The notes: a model not told the origin generated them from the sequence alone. Positions 25,897 to 35,343 are shown, counted from the stretch's first letter. The stretch is 64,000 nt of DNA from Parapedobacter tibetensis (GCF_024704835.1 NZ_JAMXBE010000016.1:60479-124478); one strand, 5' to 3'. A program made the numbers and translations.

Positions 25897-27243
25897 GTGA
25901 AGAAATTCTTTCGTAATTTTTATCTTGATTTATTCCTCACAAGCCGACTGTTTGTAGCATTGGGTACGGTTTCCATATTATATTTACTTGCATTTTTCTT
26001 TCCTGCCATCGAGGTACTCCCAATAATTTGTTTCTATGTATTATTAGCCTTGCTGCTTATCGATATTTTCATCCTTTATCATAACAAAAATGGAGTATAT
26101 GCGCATCGGCAAGCCCCAGAACGACTAAGCAATGGGGATGATAATGAAATCGGCATCTATATAGAAAACCGCTATGGCTTCCAGATTAAAGTGGGAATGA
26201 TTGATGAAGTGCCTGTGCAATTCCAACGCCGGAATGTATGGTTTGATACGGAATTAGCGGTGGGAGAGCGGAAAACGATAACCTATCAACTGAGGCCCGT
26301 TAAACGTGGGGAGTATGCATTTGGGATCATCCGGTTATATGTGCAATCACCCATCGCCTTGGTACAGCGGCGATACAATGTAGGCAAATCTGATACATTA
26401 CCCGTTTATCCATCCTTCATCCAGCTAAAGAAATACGAAATGATGGCCATATCCAACCGACTGAGCGATTATGGTGTAAAAAAAATGCGACGGATTGGGC
26501 ATAGCATGGAGTTTGACCAAATCAAGAACTATGTGCCAGGCGATGATTACCGGACACTTAACTGGAAGGCCACAGCCCGGCAAGGGCATTTGATGATCAA
26601 TACGTATACAGATGAGCGGTCGCAGCATATCTATTGCGTCATAGATAAGTCGCGTGTAATGCGTATGCCGTTTAATCAACTGAGCCTGCTGGATTATGCC
26701 ATCAACGCAAGCCTGGCCTTATCAAAGGTGGTGATGCTCAAGGAAGATAAGGCGGGGCTTATTACCATATCCGATAGGAAGGGAGCGGTCGTGCTCGCAG
26801 ATCGGAAAACCGGACAGCTCAACCGTATCATGGAGGTGCTATACAAGGAGAAAACCCGTTATTTGGAAACCGATATGGAATTGCTCTATACAACCATCAG
26901 ACAAACCATCAAACAGCGTAGCCTATTGGTATTTTTTACGAATTACGAAAGTCTGTCCGGTATGAAGAGGCAATTCCCTTTTCTCCGGAAAATAGCTCGA
27001 TTCCATGCATTAATCGTGGTTTTCTTTGAAAACACGGAATTGGGTACACTGGGTGGTAAAGCAGCAAACGACGTAGAGGAAATTTATCTGCATACCGTCG
27101 CCTCCAAATTTGCATACGAGAAAAAGCAGCTCGTACGTGAACTTAACATGCATGGGATTCAAACCATCCTTACACCTCCTGAGGATCTTACCGTCAATAC
27201 GATTAACAAATATTTAGAAATTAAGGCAAGGCAATACGTGTGA
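25897..27243 (+). CDS. DUF58 domain membrane protein
   Basis: The 448-residue protein has two membrane helices (about 12-32 and 36-58), a beta-rich segment of about 110 residues, and then the DUF58 core. The signature is MEFDQIKNYVPGDDYRTLN, with WKATARQGHLMIN near residue 214, followed by a von Willebrand A-like fold (YCVIDKSRVMRMPF). DUF58 proteins are usually encoded with MoxR ATPases and are thought to act in envelope assembly or stress. No moxR gene is present here; its neighbours are LemA and TPM proteins. The start is a GTG; no ATG lies near the first membrane helix. Confidence 0.88.
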   Translation: MKKFFRNFYLDLFLTSRLFVALGTVSILYLLAFFFPAIEVLPIICFYVLLALLLIDIFILYHNKNGVYAHRQAPERLSNGDDNEIGIYIENRYGFQIKVGMIDEVPVQFQRRNVWFDTELAVGERKTITYQLRPVKRGEYAFGIIRLYVQSPIALVQRRYNVGKSDTLPVYPSFIQLKKYEMMAISNRLSDYGVKKMRRIGHSMEFDQIKNYVPGDDYRTLNWKATARQGHLMINTYTDERSQHIYCVIDKSRVMRMPFNQLSLLDYAINASLALSKVVMLKEDKAGLITISDRKGAVVLADRKTGQLNRIMEVLYKEKTRYLETDMELLYTTIRQTIKQRSLLVFFTNYESLSGMKRQFPFLRKIARFHALIVVFFENTELGTLGGKAANDVEEIYLHTVASKFAYEKKQLVRELNMHGIQTILTPPEDLTVNTINKYLEIKARQYV

Positions 27244-27266
27244 TGGGATTTAGTCAACGTAGATAA

Positions 27267-27329
27267 GTTTTGCTTAACCCGTGTCTCCCGCCTTTAAAAA
27301 TATTGCGAGAAAAGCTTGATAAGCAAAAC
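27267..27329. repeat. 10-bp inverted repeat downstream of DUF58 gene
   Basis: GTTTTGCTTA at 27267-27276 and its exact complement at 27320-27329 are separated by 43 bases. This could form a large stem-loop in the 3' region of the DUF58 transcript. No T-run follows. Confidence 0.3.
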
Positions 27330-27420
27330 ATCCCTTCATAAAAATCCGTTTATGAACATAGAGGTTCCATGAAAATATAGCATCTTTGTCAAATTGCACA
27401 CAATTAAAAAGAGAACACAT

Positions 27421-28554
27421 ATGATGAAAAAGCTGGTTTTGGTAGCGATAGCGGCATTGCCCATGGCGGTGGTTGCACAGGATGACTTTACGGTTACAGC
27501 AAAAGTTGGCACAGTGAGTGCGCCAGCGAAGGCCTACTTAAGTTATCGTACAGAAGGAGGTTCGGTGTTGGATTCGACGGAGGTGTCCAATGGGGAATTC
27601 AAATTTCATGGCAGTGTAGCCGGTCCGTCACGGGCCATGGTATTGCTTGCGCATGAAGGAGGAGATATCCGCGAAACTGAGCGTCCAGACCATGTAGAGA
27701 TTTACCTTGAGAAAGGGGCAATTAAGATTACGGCCAATGATTCATTGGCAAATGCATCCATAGTAGGTGGGGATACGAATAAAGATTTCAAAGCATACCA
27801 GGAAAAGTTGAAGTCTCCAAAAGCGAAAATGGACAACTTGATAGCCCGTTATACAGCTGCGTCTGATGAGCAAAAGCAAGACGCCAATTTCATGGTTAGC
27901 CTTCAAACAGAAGCTATGGCCGTACAAGAAGAACAAAAGGGTATTGATTTTGAATATATTCGTGCCAATCCCAAAAGTTTTGTGAGCCTTGATTTACTTA
28001 TGCCTTATGTGGGATCAGAACCAATACAGGAAGTGATAGAACCGGCTTTCAATAATTTATCAGCGACACTCAAGGATTCCGAAAAAGGGAAAGCCATCAC
28101 TAAGCAACTTGAAAATATCAAGCGGGTAGATGTAGGTGCGATTGCACCGGATTTTTCGCAACCGGATACAGCGGGCAATGAGATAGCGCTTTCTTCTCTT
28201 CGGGGTAAATATGTGCTGGTCGATTTTTGGGCAAGTTGGTGCGGTCCTTGCCGCCAAGAAAACCCCAATGTAGTGGAAGCGTACCATAAATTTAAGGACA
28301 AGAATTTTACCGTGTTCGGTGTGTCACTTGATCGTCCGGGTGCAAAGGAAGCATGGATAAAGGCCATTCACGATGACGGCTTACAGGACTGGCCGCATGT
28401 GTCTGAATTGAAATGGTGGGAGTCTGATGTGGTAGCGCTATATGCCATCAGCGGTATCCCAGCTAATTTCCTACTAGATCCAGAAGGAAAAATCATCGCC
28501 AAGAACCTGCGAGAAGAAGAGCTACATGCCGTATTGGAAGAAATGCTAAATTAG
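27421..28554 (+). CDS. TlpA/ResA-like thiol-disulfide oxidoreductase with DUF4369
   Basis: The 377-residue protein has a signal peptide (MMKKLVLVAIAALPMAVVAQ) and a beta-rich N-terminal DUF4369-like domain (about 25-115). A helical linker follows, then a C-terminal AhpC/TSA-type thioredoxin domain (about 240-377). The active site WCGPC lies near residue 272 in VDFWASWCGPCRQENP, and the cis-proline strand is SGIPANFLLDPEGKII. It is a periplasmic thiol oxidoreductase, probably reducing disulfides in envelope proteins or acting in cytochrome c maturation. Upstream in-frame codons from 27394 are less signal-like, so the ATG at 27421 is preferred. DsbD, a possible electron donor, is encoded close by on the opposite strand. 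Confidence 0.92.
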   Translation: MMKKLVLVAIAALPMAVVAQDDFTVTAKVGTVSAPAKAYLSYRTEGGSVLDSTEVSNGEFKFHGSVAGPSRAMVLLAHEGGDIRETERPDHVEIYLEKGAIKITANDSLANASIVGGDTNKDFKAYQEKLKSPKAKMDNLIARYTAASDEQKQDANFMVSLQTEAMAVQEEQKGIDFEYIRANPKSFVSLDLLMPYVGSEPIQEVIEPAFNNLSATLKDSEKGKAITKQLENIKRVDVGAIAPDFSQPDTAGNEIALSSLRGKYVLVDFWASWCGPCRQENPNVVEAYHKFKDKNFTVFGVSLDRPGAKEAWIKAIHDDGLQDWPHVSELKWWESDVVALYAISGIPANFLLDPEGKIIAKNLREEELHAVLEEMLN

Positions 28555-28562
28555 TATCATAT

Positions 28563-28594
28563 AAAAGGGGAGCAACACTCCCCTTTTTATTTTT
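28563..28594. terminator. Bidirectional terminator between tlpA-like gene and pfkA
   Basis: A perfect 10-bp stem, AAAAGGGGAG at 28563-28572 with its complement at 28578-28587, has a CAACA loop. T-rich sequence follows it on the plus strand, and the AAAA of the left arm gives a U-run on the minus strand. It serves two convergent genes. Confidence 0.8.
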
Positions 28595-29570
28595 ACGATG
28601 AAAGGATATCTACTATCCGAAGCAAATTGTCATTGACCGAGCCGATATGCTTGATGGCCTTGCTGAATGGAATAAACGATACTTGTCCGTGAATTAACCC
28701 CGCCATTTCACCCCGCCGACCTTCCAATAAGGCCTCCACGGCGGCAACCCCGAGACGACTTGCTAATACGCGATCCATGCAAGTAGGGCTACCTCCACGC
28801 TGAATATGGCCCAAGATAGAAACCCGCAAATCATAGTGTGGAAAACGGGCTTTGATACGTTCGGCGACCACAAAGCCACCACCCTCTTCATCGCCTTCGG
28901 CCACGATGATAACCCGTGATGCCTTGTTTTTGCGGGTTCGATCCAACCGATCCATCATGGCTTCGTAATCCACCTTAATTTCAGGAATAAGCACACATTC
29001 AGCACCCACACTGATACCCGAACGTAGGGCAATCAATCCCGAGTCGCGACCCATAACCTCCACCACAAAAACACGATCATGTGATTCTGCTGTATCTCGA
29101 ATTTTGTCAACGGCTTCAATGACGGTATTGATAGCCGTATCATAGCCTATCGTGAAATCCGTTCCTGCTAGATCATTGTCTATGGTACCGGGCAGACCAA
29201 TGAATGGGATGTTATGTTCTTCAATGAATTTGGCCGCCCCGGTGAATGTGCCGTCGCCGCCAATGGCCACCACAGCGTCAATGCTGTGTGCGTTCAAATT
29301 TTCGTACGCCAGTTTTCTTCCTTCGACGGTTCGAAATTCCTCACTTCGGGCAGTCTTGAGTATGGTACCACCACGTTGGATGATATTGGCCACCGATTTG
29401 GCATTCATGGGAAAAATATCACCATGGATCATGCCGTCATAACCACGGCCGATACCAAATACATTCAGGTTATAAAATAATCCAGTCCGAACCACAGCTC
29501 GTATTGCAGCGTTCATGCCGGGGGAATCTCCACCCGATGTAAATACGGCAATGTTTTTAATGTTGCTCAT
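28593..29570 (-). CDS. pfkA: ATP-dependent 6-phosphofructokinase
   Basis: The 325-residue enzyme has all PfkA motifs: TSGGDSPGMNAAIRAVVRT, the ATP-site RGYDGMI and GGDGTFTGA, the catalytic PGTIDNDL, the substrate-site MGRDSGLIAL and HIQRGGSPT. It phosphorylates fructose 6-phosphate to fructose 1,6-bisphosphate in glycolysis in the cytosol. The GGDGT form (glycine after the aspartate) is that of the ATP-dependent rather than the pyrophosphate-dependent enzymes. Length is standard for bacterial PfkA. dsbD lies 19 bases upstream on the same strand, but the functions are unrelated. Confidence 0.97.
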   Translation of the reverse strand: MSNIKNIAVFTSGGDSPGMNAAIRAVVRTGLFYNLNVFGIGRGYDGMIHGDIFPMNAKSVANIIQRGGTILKTARSEEFRTVEGRKLAYENLNAHSIDAVVAIGGDGTFTGAAKFIEEHNIPFIGLPGTIDNDLAGTDFTIGYDTAINTVIEAVDKIRDTAESHDRVFVVEVMGRDSGLIALRSGISVGAECVLIPEIKVDYEAMMDRLDRTRKNKASRVIIVAEGDEEGGGFVVAERIKARFPHYDLRVSILGHIQRGGSPTCMDRVLASRLGVAAVEALLEGRRGEMAGLIHGQVSFIPFSKAIKHIGSVNDNLLRIVDILSS

Positions 29571-29589
29571 TATGCTAAATAAGTTTGCT

Positions 29590-31281
29590 TTAATTTGGCG
29601 TATTTGCTTTGAATGCAGCCAAACCGCTGTCTAAAAATTTGATGTAATGTGGAATGTCTTCTTTATATGCTTGCGCGGGCACCAACTGCTTGCCTTGTCC
29701 ATCTACAATGACATAGTACGGCTGGGCATTCGTGCCAAATCGCGACGCCTGTAGGTCGGACCATTTCCTTCCTACCGTATTAATTTTCTTACCACTGAAT
29801 TCGGATACGTACTGCTCGCTTGGTTCCAAGGTGGTACGGTCGTCGACATATAATGACACCAAAATGTAGTCCTCTTTAAGGCGCTTCAATACTTGGGGAT
29901 CCGGCCATACAGATTCTTCCATTTTCCGGCAATTCACGCAGCTCCATCCGGTGAAATCCAAGAGGACGGGCTTGTTGACCTGTCGTGAGTATTCCAGCGC
30001 CTGATCGTAGTCATAAAAAGCGTCAATGCCATGGGGGGCGTGGAACACGTCGCCATATTTCTTCACAATACCCGTGCTTTGCTGTGGATCGCCCGAGGTG
30101 TAACCCACTTGGTGAAGGTTGAAATCCTGGGTGGGTGATGGCGGCAACCAGGCACTTAAGGCCTTTAGTGGTGCCCCCCACATCCCCGGAACCATGTAGA
30201 CCGTAAATGAAAGAACCATTATCGCCAAGAAGAGCCGAGGAATGGAAATGAATCCCACCGAACTATCATGCGAAAACTTCAGCTTGCCCAAGAGATAAAA
30301 ACCAAACAAGGCAAAAATCACAATCCAAATGGCCAAAAATACCTCTCGGTCAAGGATGCCCCAATGGTACGCGAGGTCTACATTGGATAAAAACTTAAAC
30401 GCCAAAGCCAGTTCCAGAAATCCCAAGGAAACTTTCACCGTATTCAACCAGCCTCCCGATTTAGGCATCTCCTTAAGCCAGGAAGGGAAAAAGGCAAAAA
30501 GCATGAAAGGGATAGCCAACGCTACCGAAAATCCTAGCATCCCCATGGCTGGTCCCATCAAAGCGCCTTTTGATACTGCCTCCACAAGTAGGTAACCAAT
30601 GATGGGACCTGTACATGAAAACGATACCAAAGCCAGTGTAAATGCCATGAAAAACAAACCCAATAACCCGCCTCTATTGGACTTTTCATCCATTTTGTTG
30701 ACAAATCGTGAAGGGAGGGTGATTTCAAAAGCACCTAAAAAGGAAATGGCAAATAGGATGATGATTGCAAAAAACAAGAGATTAAACCAGGCACTGCTAG
30801 CGGCCTCATTGAGTGCTGATGCTCCGAAAACGAGGGTAACCAGCATCCCCAAAGCCACGTAGATGACGATGATGAAAAGACCATATAGCAAGGCATTGAT
30901 AATGCCTTTTACCCTTGTCCCACTTTGTTTGGTAAAAAATGAAACCGTAAGGGGTACCATGGGATAGATGCATGGCATCAAAAATGCGGCGAACCCGCCG
31001 ATAATCCCAGCAATGAAGATGCCCCAAAGCGTGCGGGGGGCGGCATCGTTCACCTCATCTTCTCGGTCCGTGTTCACTGCGGAACCCTCGGTTGTCGTGT
31101 CCTGCCCGTCCGTGAATACCACATCATCGGGCACCTCCAGCGATTCCTCCACAGTGGTGTCCTGCCCATCTGAAAATTCTACATCGTCGAAGTTGAGCAA
31201 CGTATCCTGGCCATGAACGGCAGGTATTATGCCAAACAGAAGGCCCAATAGCAGGGATAAAATGAGGAACGTACGTTTCAT
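29590..31281 (-). CDS. dsbD: Thiol:disulfide interchange protein DsbD (transmembrane plus C-terminal domain)
   Basis: The 563-residue protein has a signal peptide, an acidic linker and the eight-helix membrane domain. The latter carries the functional cysteines in AFLMPCIYPMVPLTVSFF and SFSCTGPIIGYLL. The C-terminal thioredoxin domain has CXXC in FTGWSCVNCRKMEE near residue 449. It carries electrons from cytosolic thioredoxin across the inner membrane to periplasmic oxidoreductases. The linker contains two imperfect copies of D-V-x-F-(S/T)-DGQDTT, an unusual acidic duplication. The N-terminal alpha domain of classical DsbD is missing here but is encoded as a separate protein just upstream (31368-31817), so the system is split. 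Confidence 0.94.
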   Translation of the reverse strand: MKRTFLILSLLLGLLFGIIPAVHGQDTLLNFDDVEFSDGQDTTVEESLEVPDDVVFTDGQDTTTEGSAVNTDREDEVNDAAPRTLWGIFIAGIIGGFAAFLMPCIYPMVPLTVSFFTKQSGTRVKGIINALLYGLFIIVIYVALGMLVTLVFGASALNEAASSAWFNLLFFAIIILFAISFLGAFEITLPSRFVNKMDEKSNRGGLLGLFFMAFTLALVSFSCTGPIIGYLLVEAVSKGALMGPAMGMLGFSVALAIPFMLFAFFPSWLKEMPKSGGWLNTVKVSLGFLELALAFKFLSNVDLAYHWGILDREVFLAIWIVIFALFGFYLLGKLKFSHDSSVGFISIPRLFLAIMVLSFTVYMVPGMWGAPLKALSAWLPPSPTQDFNLHQVGYTSGDPQQSTGIVKKYGDVFHAPHGIDAFYDYDQALEYSRQVNKPVLLDFTGWSCVNCRKMEESVWPDPQVLKRLKEDYILVSLYVDDRTTLEPSEQYVSEFSGKKINTVGRKWSDLQASRFGTNAQPYYVIVDGQGKQLVPAQAYKEDIPHYIKFLDSGLAAFKANTPN

Positions 31282-31314
31282 TAATTGATGCGTTTAAGGG
31301 AATGCAAAACTAAT

Positions 31315-31337
31315 AAAAAAAGGCAGGAACCTGCCTT
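31315..31337 (-). terminator. Terminator between DsbD alpha-domain gene and dsbD
   Basis: On the minus strand AAGGCAGG and CCTGCCTT (31320-31337) form a tight hairpin followed by a run of T residues at 31315-31319. It lies between the two parts of the split DsbD system, so read-through from the alpha-domain gene into dsbD would be partial. Confidence 0.6.
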
Positions 31338-31367
31338 ATCTTTATATGTTAATGGGCTTAAGCTCCC

Positions 31368-31817
31368 TTACTTCACGGCTACCGTAAATTCAACCTCATC
31401 CGGTGGGAGGCATTGGTTGGCATCGCAAGCCATGAATTCCACGGCGCCTTTTACCGTTGTAGCACCTTTCTTCAGTGATATTTTTTGTTGAAATACCACT
31501 TCCTTGTCGAAATAGGCAACATCCATCCCGAAGACCTCTTCATGTTTAGTCTTAGGTTTTGGTTCGGCAGGTTTCCCTACCAAGGTAAAGTCGCCTGAAG
31601 GGTTAAACGTGATCGAGGTTTTTATCGGCCCCCCTTCTTCTATATTTTGGGAGTAGATATGCCAGCCATTATCTATGGTGGCTTTCATGAAAATGACCGC
31701 CTCTTTGTCATTGATTTTTTTTGCGCCAAACTGCCATTTCACGGGTTCTAGAATTTGCGCGAAGGCACCACCTGCGGCAAATAAGAGTATTACTATGGCT
31801 AATGTGATTTTCTTCAT
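31368..31817 (-). CDS. Secreted DsbD N-terminal (alpha) domain protein
   Basis: The 149-residue protein has a signal peptide (KKITLAIVILLFAAGGAFAQ) and a beta-sandwich domain with WHIYSQNIEEGGPIKTSITF, and CDANQCLPPDEVEFTVAV at the end. The CxxxxCLPP pattern is the active-site region of the DsbD alpha (DsbC-binding) domain. It would accept electrons from the membrane DsbD and pass them on to periplasmic substrates. It is encoded apart from dsbD, with a hairpin terminator between them. Length fits a single domain. Confidence 0.85.
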   Translation of the reverse strand: MKKITLAIVILLFAAGGAFAQILEPVKWQFGAKKINDKEAVIFMKATIDNGWHIYSQNIEEGGPIKTSITFNPSGDFTLVGKPAEPKPKTKHEEVFGMDVAYFDKEVVFQQKISLKKGATTVKGAVEFMACDANQCLPPDEVEFTVAVK

Positions 31818-31983
31818 GATATGCTATAAATTAATTTCTTGTTGTTTACAATATATAAGACAGCAATTGCTTGCAGAGGTTTAATCAGCACCTCCATATA
31901 TTGATTAGTGATGCATGACTTAGCGCTGCCAAAGTTAACTATTTCCAATGTGGCTTTAACGTCTTTAACATTTTTTTATAGTT

Positions 31984-32763
31984 TCAATTGGGTTTAACGG
32001 AAAACGCAACCTCTTTGATGTCAAAATCAACCACATGCCCATTAAAATCAATCATCAAACGGCCTGCCGCCGTTACCCCACATAATACGCCAGCTACACT
32101 TACTCCGTCAATCAGGAAAGGATGGACTTCGCCAAGCCTGTATAGATATTGCTTATACATAGCCAGTTGCCCTTCAAAACCCCCATTTTTCAACTCGAAG
32201 TACTCCCGTTCAATATACTTGCAAAGGTCGGGCAATAATTCGCCTATATTGCTATCCTTATGTAAAATTTGTTTGATGGCAATGGAATGTTCTTGGAATG
32301 TTTCGGGAAAATCGACCTGGTTTACGTTGATACCTATCCCCACAACGGCCGACTTCCAAACCTTCCCCTTCAGGATATTCTCAATAAGGATACCTCCGAT
32401 TTTTTTGTCCCCGATGTAGATATCATTAGGCCATTTCACCTTTATTGCTGTATGGAGCAACGATTCCAGCCATTGGGCGATAGCCAAACTGATAGCCACA
32501 GTTAAGCTGAATTGATGTTTGGGATTGAGGAAAGTAGGGGTCAATAATAGGCTGAAAGTTAAGTTTTTGCCCGGCTCGCTATGCCAAGAAGTACCCTTTT
32601 GCCCACGACCGGCAAATTGATGTACTGCCATTATTACAGTCCCCTCGGCAAGTGGCGTGGAATTTGACAGTTTATCTTTTAGGTATTCGTTTGTAGAGGG
32701 CACCTGCTGTAATGTAATGATATTTTGTCCAACAAATAATCCCAAAATTGTGTTACTTTGCAA
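31984..32763 (-). CDS. birA: Biotin-[acetyl-CoA-carboxylase] ligase
   Basis: The 259-residue protein is a BirA-type ligase without the N-terminal DNA-binding domain. Motifs include VPSTNEYLKD, the biotin/ATP loop GRGQKGTSWHSEPGKNL, VKWPNDIYIGDKKIGGILIE, the GIGINVNQ motif and a C-terminal SH3-like domain. It activates biotin and attaches it to the biotin carboxyl carrier protein in the cytosol. There is no in-frame ATG in front of the conserved start; TTG codons at 32763 and 32796 are the candidates, and 32763 fits the family start best. It is divergent from rsfS, with about 50 bases between the starts. Confidence 0.92.
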   Translation of the reverse strand: MQSNTILGLFVGQNIITLQQVPSTNEYLKDKLSNSTPLAEGTVIMAVHQFAGRGQKGTSWHSEPGKNLTFSLLLTPTFLNPKHQFSLTVAISLAIAQWLESLLHTAIKVKWPNDIYIGDKKIGGILIENILKGKVWKSAVVGIGINVNQVDFPETFQEHSIAIKQILHKDSNIGELLPDLCKYIEREYFELKNGGFEGQLAMYKQYLYRLGEVHPFLIDGVSVAGVLCGVTAAGRLMIDFNGHVVDFDIKEVAFSVKPN

Positions 32764-32813
32764 TATGTTTATAAATTTAGCGGTAATATTACCCAAAACT
32801 ATAACATTTTTTA

Positions 32814-33191
32814 ATGGTAAAAAATAAAAAATCAGGCTTGTCCGTTCGCTTATCTGAGGTTGTAATCCAAGGTATGCAGGAAAGAAAAGGGAATGAAATT
32901 GTGCGGCTTGATTTGAGGAATATCCATAGTTCGGTATCAGATTATTTCGTAATTTGCCACGCAGACTCCTCCACTCAGGTCAATTCACTGGCCAAAAGCG
33001 TGGAAGAGGAGGTGTATAAAGCATTGCAGCAAGAACCTTGGCGAAAAGAAGGATTAGCACATGGAGAGTGGATATTACTGGATTTTGTAGATGTCGTGGT
33101 GCATATATTCAAAACCGACAAACGAAAATATTATGGCATCGAGGACTTATGGGGTGATGCCGAATTGGAATATTATCAAAGTGCATCATAG
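32814..33191 (+). CDS. rsfS: Ribosomal silencing factor RsfS
   Basis: The 125-residue protein matches RsfS (DUF143). Visible motifs are DLRNIHSSVSDYFVICHA and DSSTQVNSLAKSVEEEVYKA, then GLAHGEWILLDFVDVVVHI and FKTDKRKYYGIEDLWGDAE. RsfS binds ribosomal protein L14 and blocks subunit joining under low nutrient supply. It is the first gene of a plus-strand pair with ftsH, 49 bases apart. Length is normal for the family. Confidence 0.95.
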   Translation: MVKNKKSGLSVRLSEVVIQGMQERKGNEIVRLDLRNIHSSVSDYFVICHADSSTQVNSLAKSVEEEVYKALQQEPWRKEGLAHGEWILLDFVDVVVHIFKTDKRKYYGIEDLWGDAELEYYQSAS

Positions 33192-33240
33192 CTTAAGCGC
33201 GTCTTGCATTAAAATATAAATGAAACGATAAAGGAAAGAT

Positions 33241-35343
33241 ATGTCGAACGGACCCGATAGAATGAAGAGAGTGCCTAGTAAGAAAGTGACGCCTAAGCCG
33301 CCGCGGTTCAATATTATGTGGCTGTGGGTGGCCATGATTTTAGGTTTTTTTGTCTTACAATATCTGTTTAGCGACGATAAAGCGGAGCAAATCACTTACC
33401 ATGAGTTTGAAGAAAACATGCTCAAAAAGGGAGATGTGGATAAGCTGGTAGCTTACAAACGGAATGATTTGTTTTTTGTTGAAGTATTTATCAAGAAAGA
33501 TCGCCTCACGGATGAAAAATATGAAAAGGTACGTCCCAGTGCCAATAGCCTTACCTTAACGCCCAATAACGGTCCCCAATATTTTTTCACGGATGGGTCC
33601 TATGATGCGTTAGAACGCAAGCTTGACGAGGCACAGGCAGGAATTGAGCAAAATGACAGGGTATCGCTAAGGTTGGAAGATCGTACCAATGCATGGACCG
33701 GGTGGATTTTTTCCATTATGCTACCATTGCTGCTGATCATCGTGTTTTGGATTTTCATCATGCGACGCATGGGTGGTGGAGGCGGTGGCCCTGGTGGACA
33801 GATATTCAACATTGGAAAATCAAAAGCTACACTGTTTGACAAGGAAGCACAGGTGGCGATAACGTTCAGCGATGTTGCAGGCCTAGAAGAAGCGAAACAG
33901 GAAGTAATGGAAATCGTTGATTTCCTTAAAAATCCCAAGAAATATACCAATCTGGGAGGCAAAATTCCCAAAGGAGCATTGCTGGTCGGCTCTCCAGGCA
34001 CAGGGAAAACCTTATTGGCAAAAGCCGTGGCAGGTGAGGCACAGGTGCCATTTTTCTCGCTTTCAGGATCGGATTTTGTAGAAATGTTTGTAGGTGTAGG
34101 TGCTTCGCGCGTGCGTGATTTATTCCGCCAAGCGAAAGACAAAGCTCCCTGTATCATTTTCATTGATGAGATTGACGCCATTGGCCGGGCACGGGGGAAA
34201 AACAGTGTCATGGGTGGCAATGACGAGCGTGAAAATACCCTGAACCAACTGCTTGTGGAGATGGATGGTTTTGGTACGGACTCGGGCATTATCATCATGG
34301 CCGCGACCAATAGGCCCGACGTGTTGGATTCGGCTTTGCTTCGCCCCGGACGTTTTGACCGGCAGATATCCATAGACAAACCGGATTTGGTTGGACGAGA
34401 GCAGATTTTCAAAGTACATCTCAAACCATTGAAACTTGCGGCAGAAGTAGATGCCAAGAAATTATCGGCACAAACCCCCGGCTTTGCGGGTGCTGAGATT
34501 GCCAACGTATGTAATGAGGCGGCACTTATTGCTGCAAGACGCAATAAAGCATCCATAGAGATGCAAGATTTCCAGGATGCGATCGACCGGGTAATTGGTG
34601 GACTGGAAAAGAAAAATAAGATCATTTCGCCTGAGGAAAAACGTATTATTGCCTATCATGAGGCTGGGCATGCTATAGCCGGATGGTATCTCGAGCATGC
34701 CGATCCGCTGGTCAAGGTATCTATTGTACCGCGTGGCGTTGCCGCACTAGGTTATGCCCAATATTTACCTAAGGAACAGTTTTTGTACACCACTGAACAA
34801 CTAATAGATGGGTTGTGTATGACCATGGGCGGACGGGTAGCAGAAGACATCACGTTTGGCAAGATTTCAACCGGTGCTCAAAATGACTTGGAGCGCATCA
34901 CTAAGCTGTCTTATGCGATGATTGCGGTATATGGCATGAATCACCGTGTAGGTAACGTTTCATTCAGTGAAAACCAGGAAAACCAATTCCAAAGGCCTTA
35001 TTCTGAGAAAACCGCTGAGCTCATAGACGAAGAAGTACGCCTATTGATATCAGATATTTACGAGAAAACAAAGCAGTTGTTGCTCAATAACCAGAAAGGA
35101 CTTGTCATGCTTGCGGAAAAACTGCTTGAAAAAGAAATCCTTTTCCAGTCAGACTTGGAGGAAATACTCGGTAGGCGTCCCTTTGACAACCGGACTACCT
35201 ATGATGAATTTGTAAACGGAGAAGACGGAGACCAAAGTACGGTGGCAGAAGGCATGGTACATGATGGTGTAGGCGACAATTCAGGAACGTTCGGTGACAA
35301 GCCATCAAAAGATGACCAATCCGTTGATAAGGGATTGGAATAA
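33241..35343 (+). CDS. ftsH: ATP-dependent zinc metalloprotease FtsH
   Basis: The 700-residue protein is a complete FtsH. It has an N-terminal membrane helix (about 22-42), a periplasmic domain, and a second helix (about 155-178) followed by a glycine-rich stretch. The AAA+ domain has Walker A GSPGTGKT (from 250), Walker B IIFIDEIDAIGRARG and the second region of homology ATNRPDVLDSALLRPGRFDR. The M41 protease has HEAGHAIAGW (zinc ligands from His473). FtsH degrades damaged or short-lived membrane and cytosolic proteins at the inner membrane. The acidic C-terminal tail of about 60 residues is variable in the family. A hairpin follows the gene at 35358-35385. Confidence 0.97.
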   Translation: MSNGPDRMKRVPSKKVTPKPPRFNIMWLWVAMILGFFVLQYLFSDDKAEQITYHEFEENMLKKGDVDKLVAYKRNDLFFVEVFIKKDRLTDEKYEKVRPSANSLTLTPNNGPQYFFTDGSYDALERKLDEAQAGIEQNDRVSLRLEDRTNAWTGWIFSIMLPLLLIIVFWIFIMRRMGGGGGGPGGQIFNIGKSKATLFDKEAQVAITFSDVAGLEEAKQEVMEIVDFLKNPKKYTNLGGKIPKGALLVGSPGTGKTLLAKAVAGEAQVPFFSLSGSDFVEMFVGVGASRVRDLFRQAKDKAPCIIFIDEIDAIGRARGKNSVMGGNDERENTLNQLLVEMDGFGTDSGIIIMAATNRPDVLDSALLRPGRFDRQISIDKPDLVGREQIFKVHLKPLKLAAEVDAKKLSAQTPGFAGAEIANVCNEAALIAARRNKASIEMQDFQDAIDRVIGGLEKKNKIISPEEKRIIAYHEAGHAIAGWYLEHADPLVKVSIVPRGVAALGYAQYLPKEQFLYTTEQLIDGLCMTMGGRVAEDITFGKISTGAQNDLERITKLSYAMIAVYGMNHRVGNVSFSENQENQFQRPYSEKTAELIDEEVRLLISDIYEKTKQLLLNNQKGLVMLAEKLLEKEILFQSDLEEILGRRPFDNRTTYDEFVNGEDGDQSTVAEGMVHDGVGDNSGTFGDKPSKDDQSVDKGLE

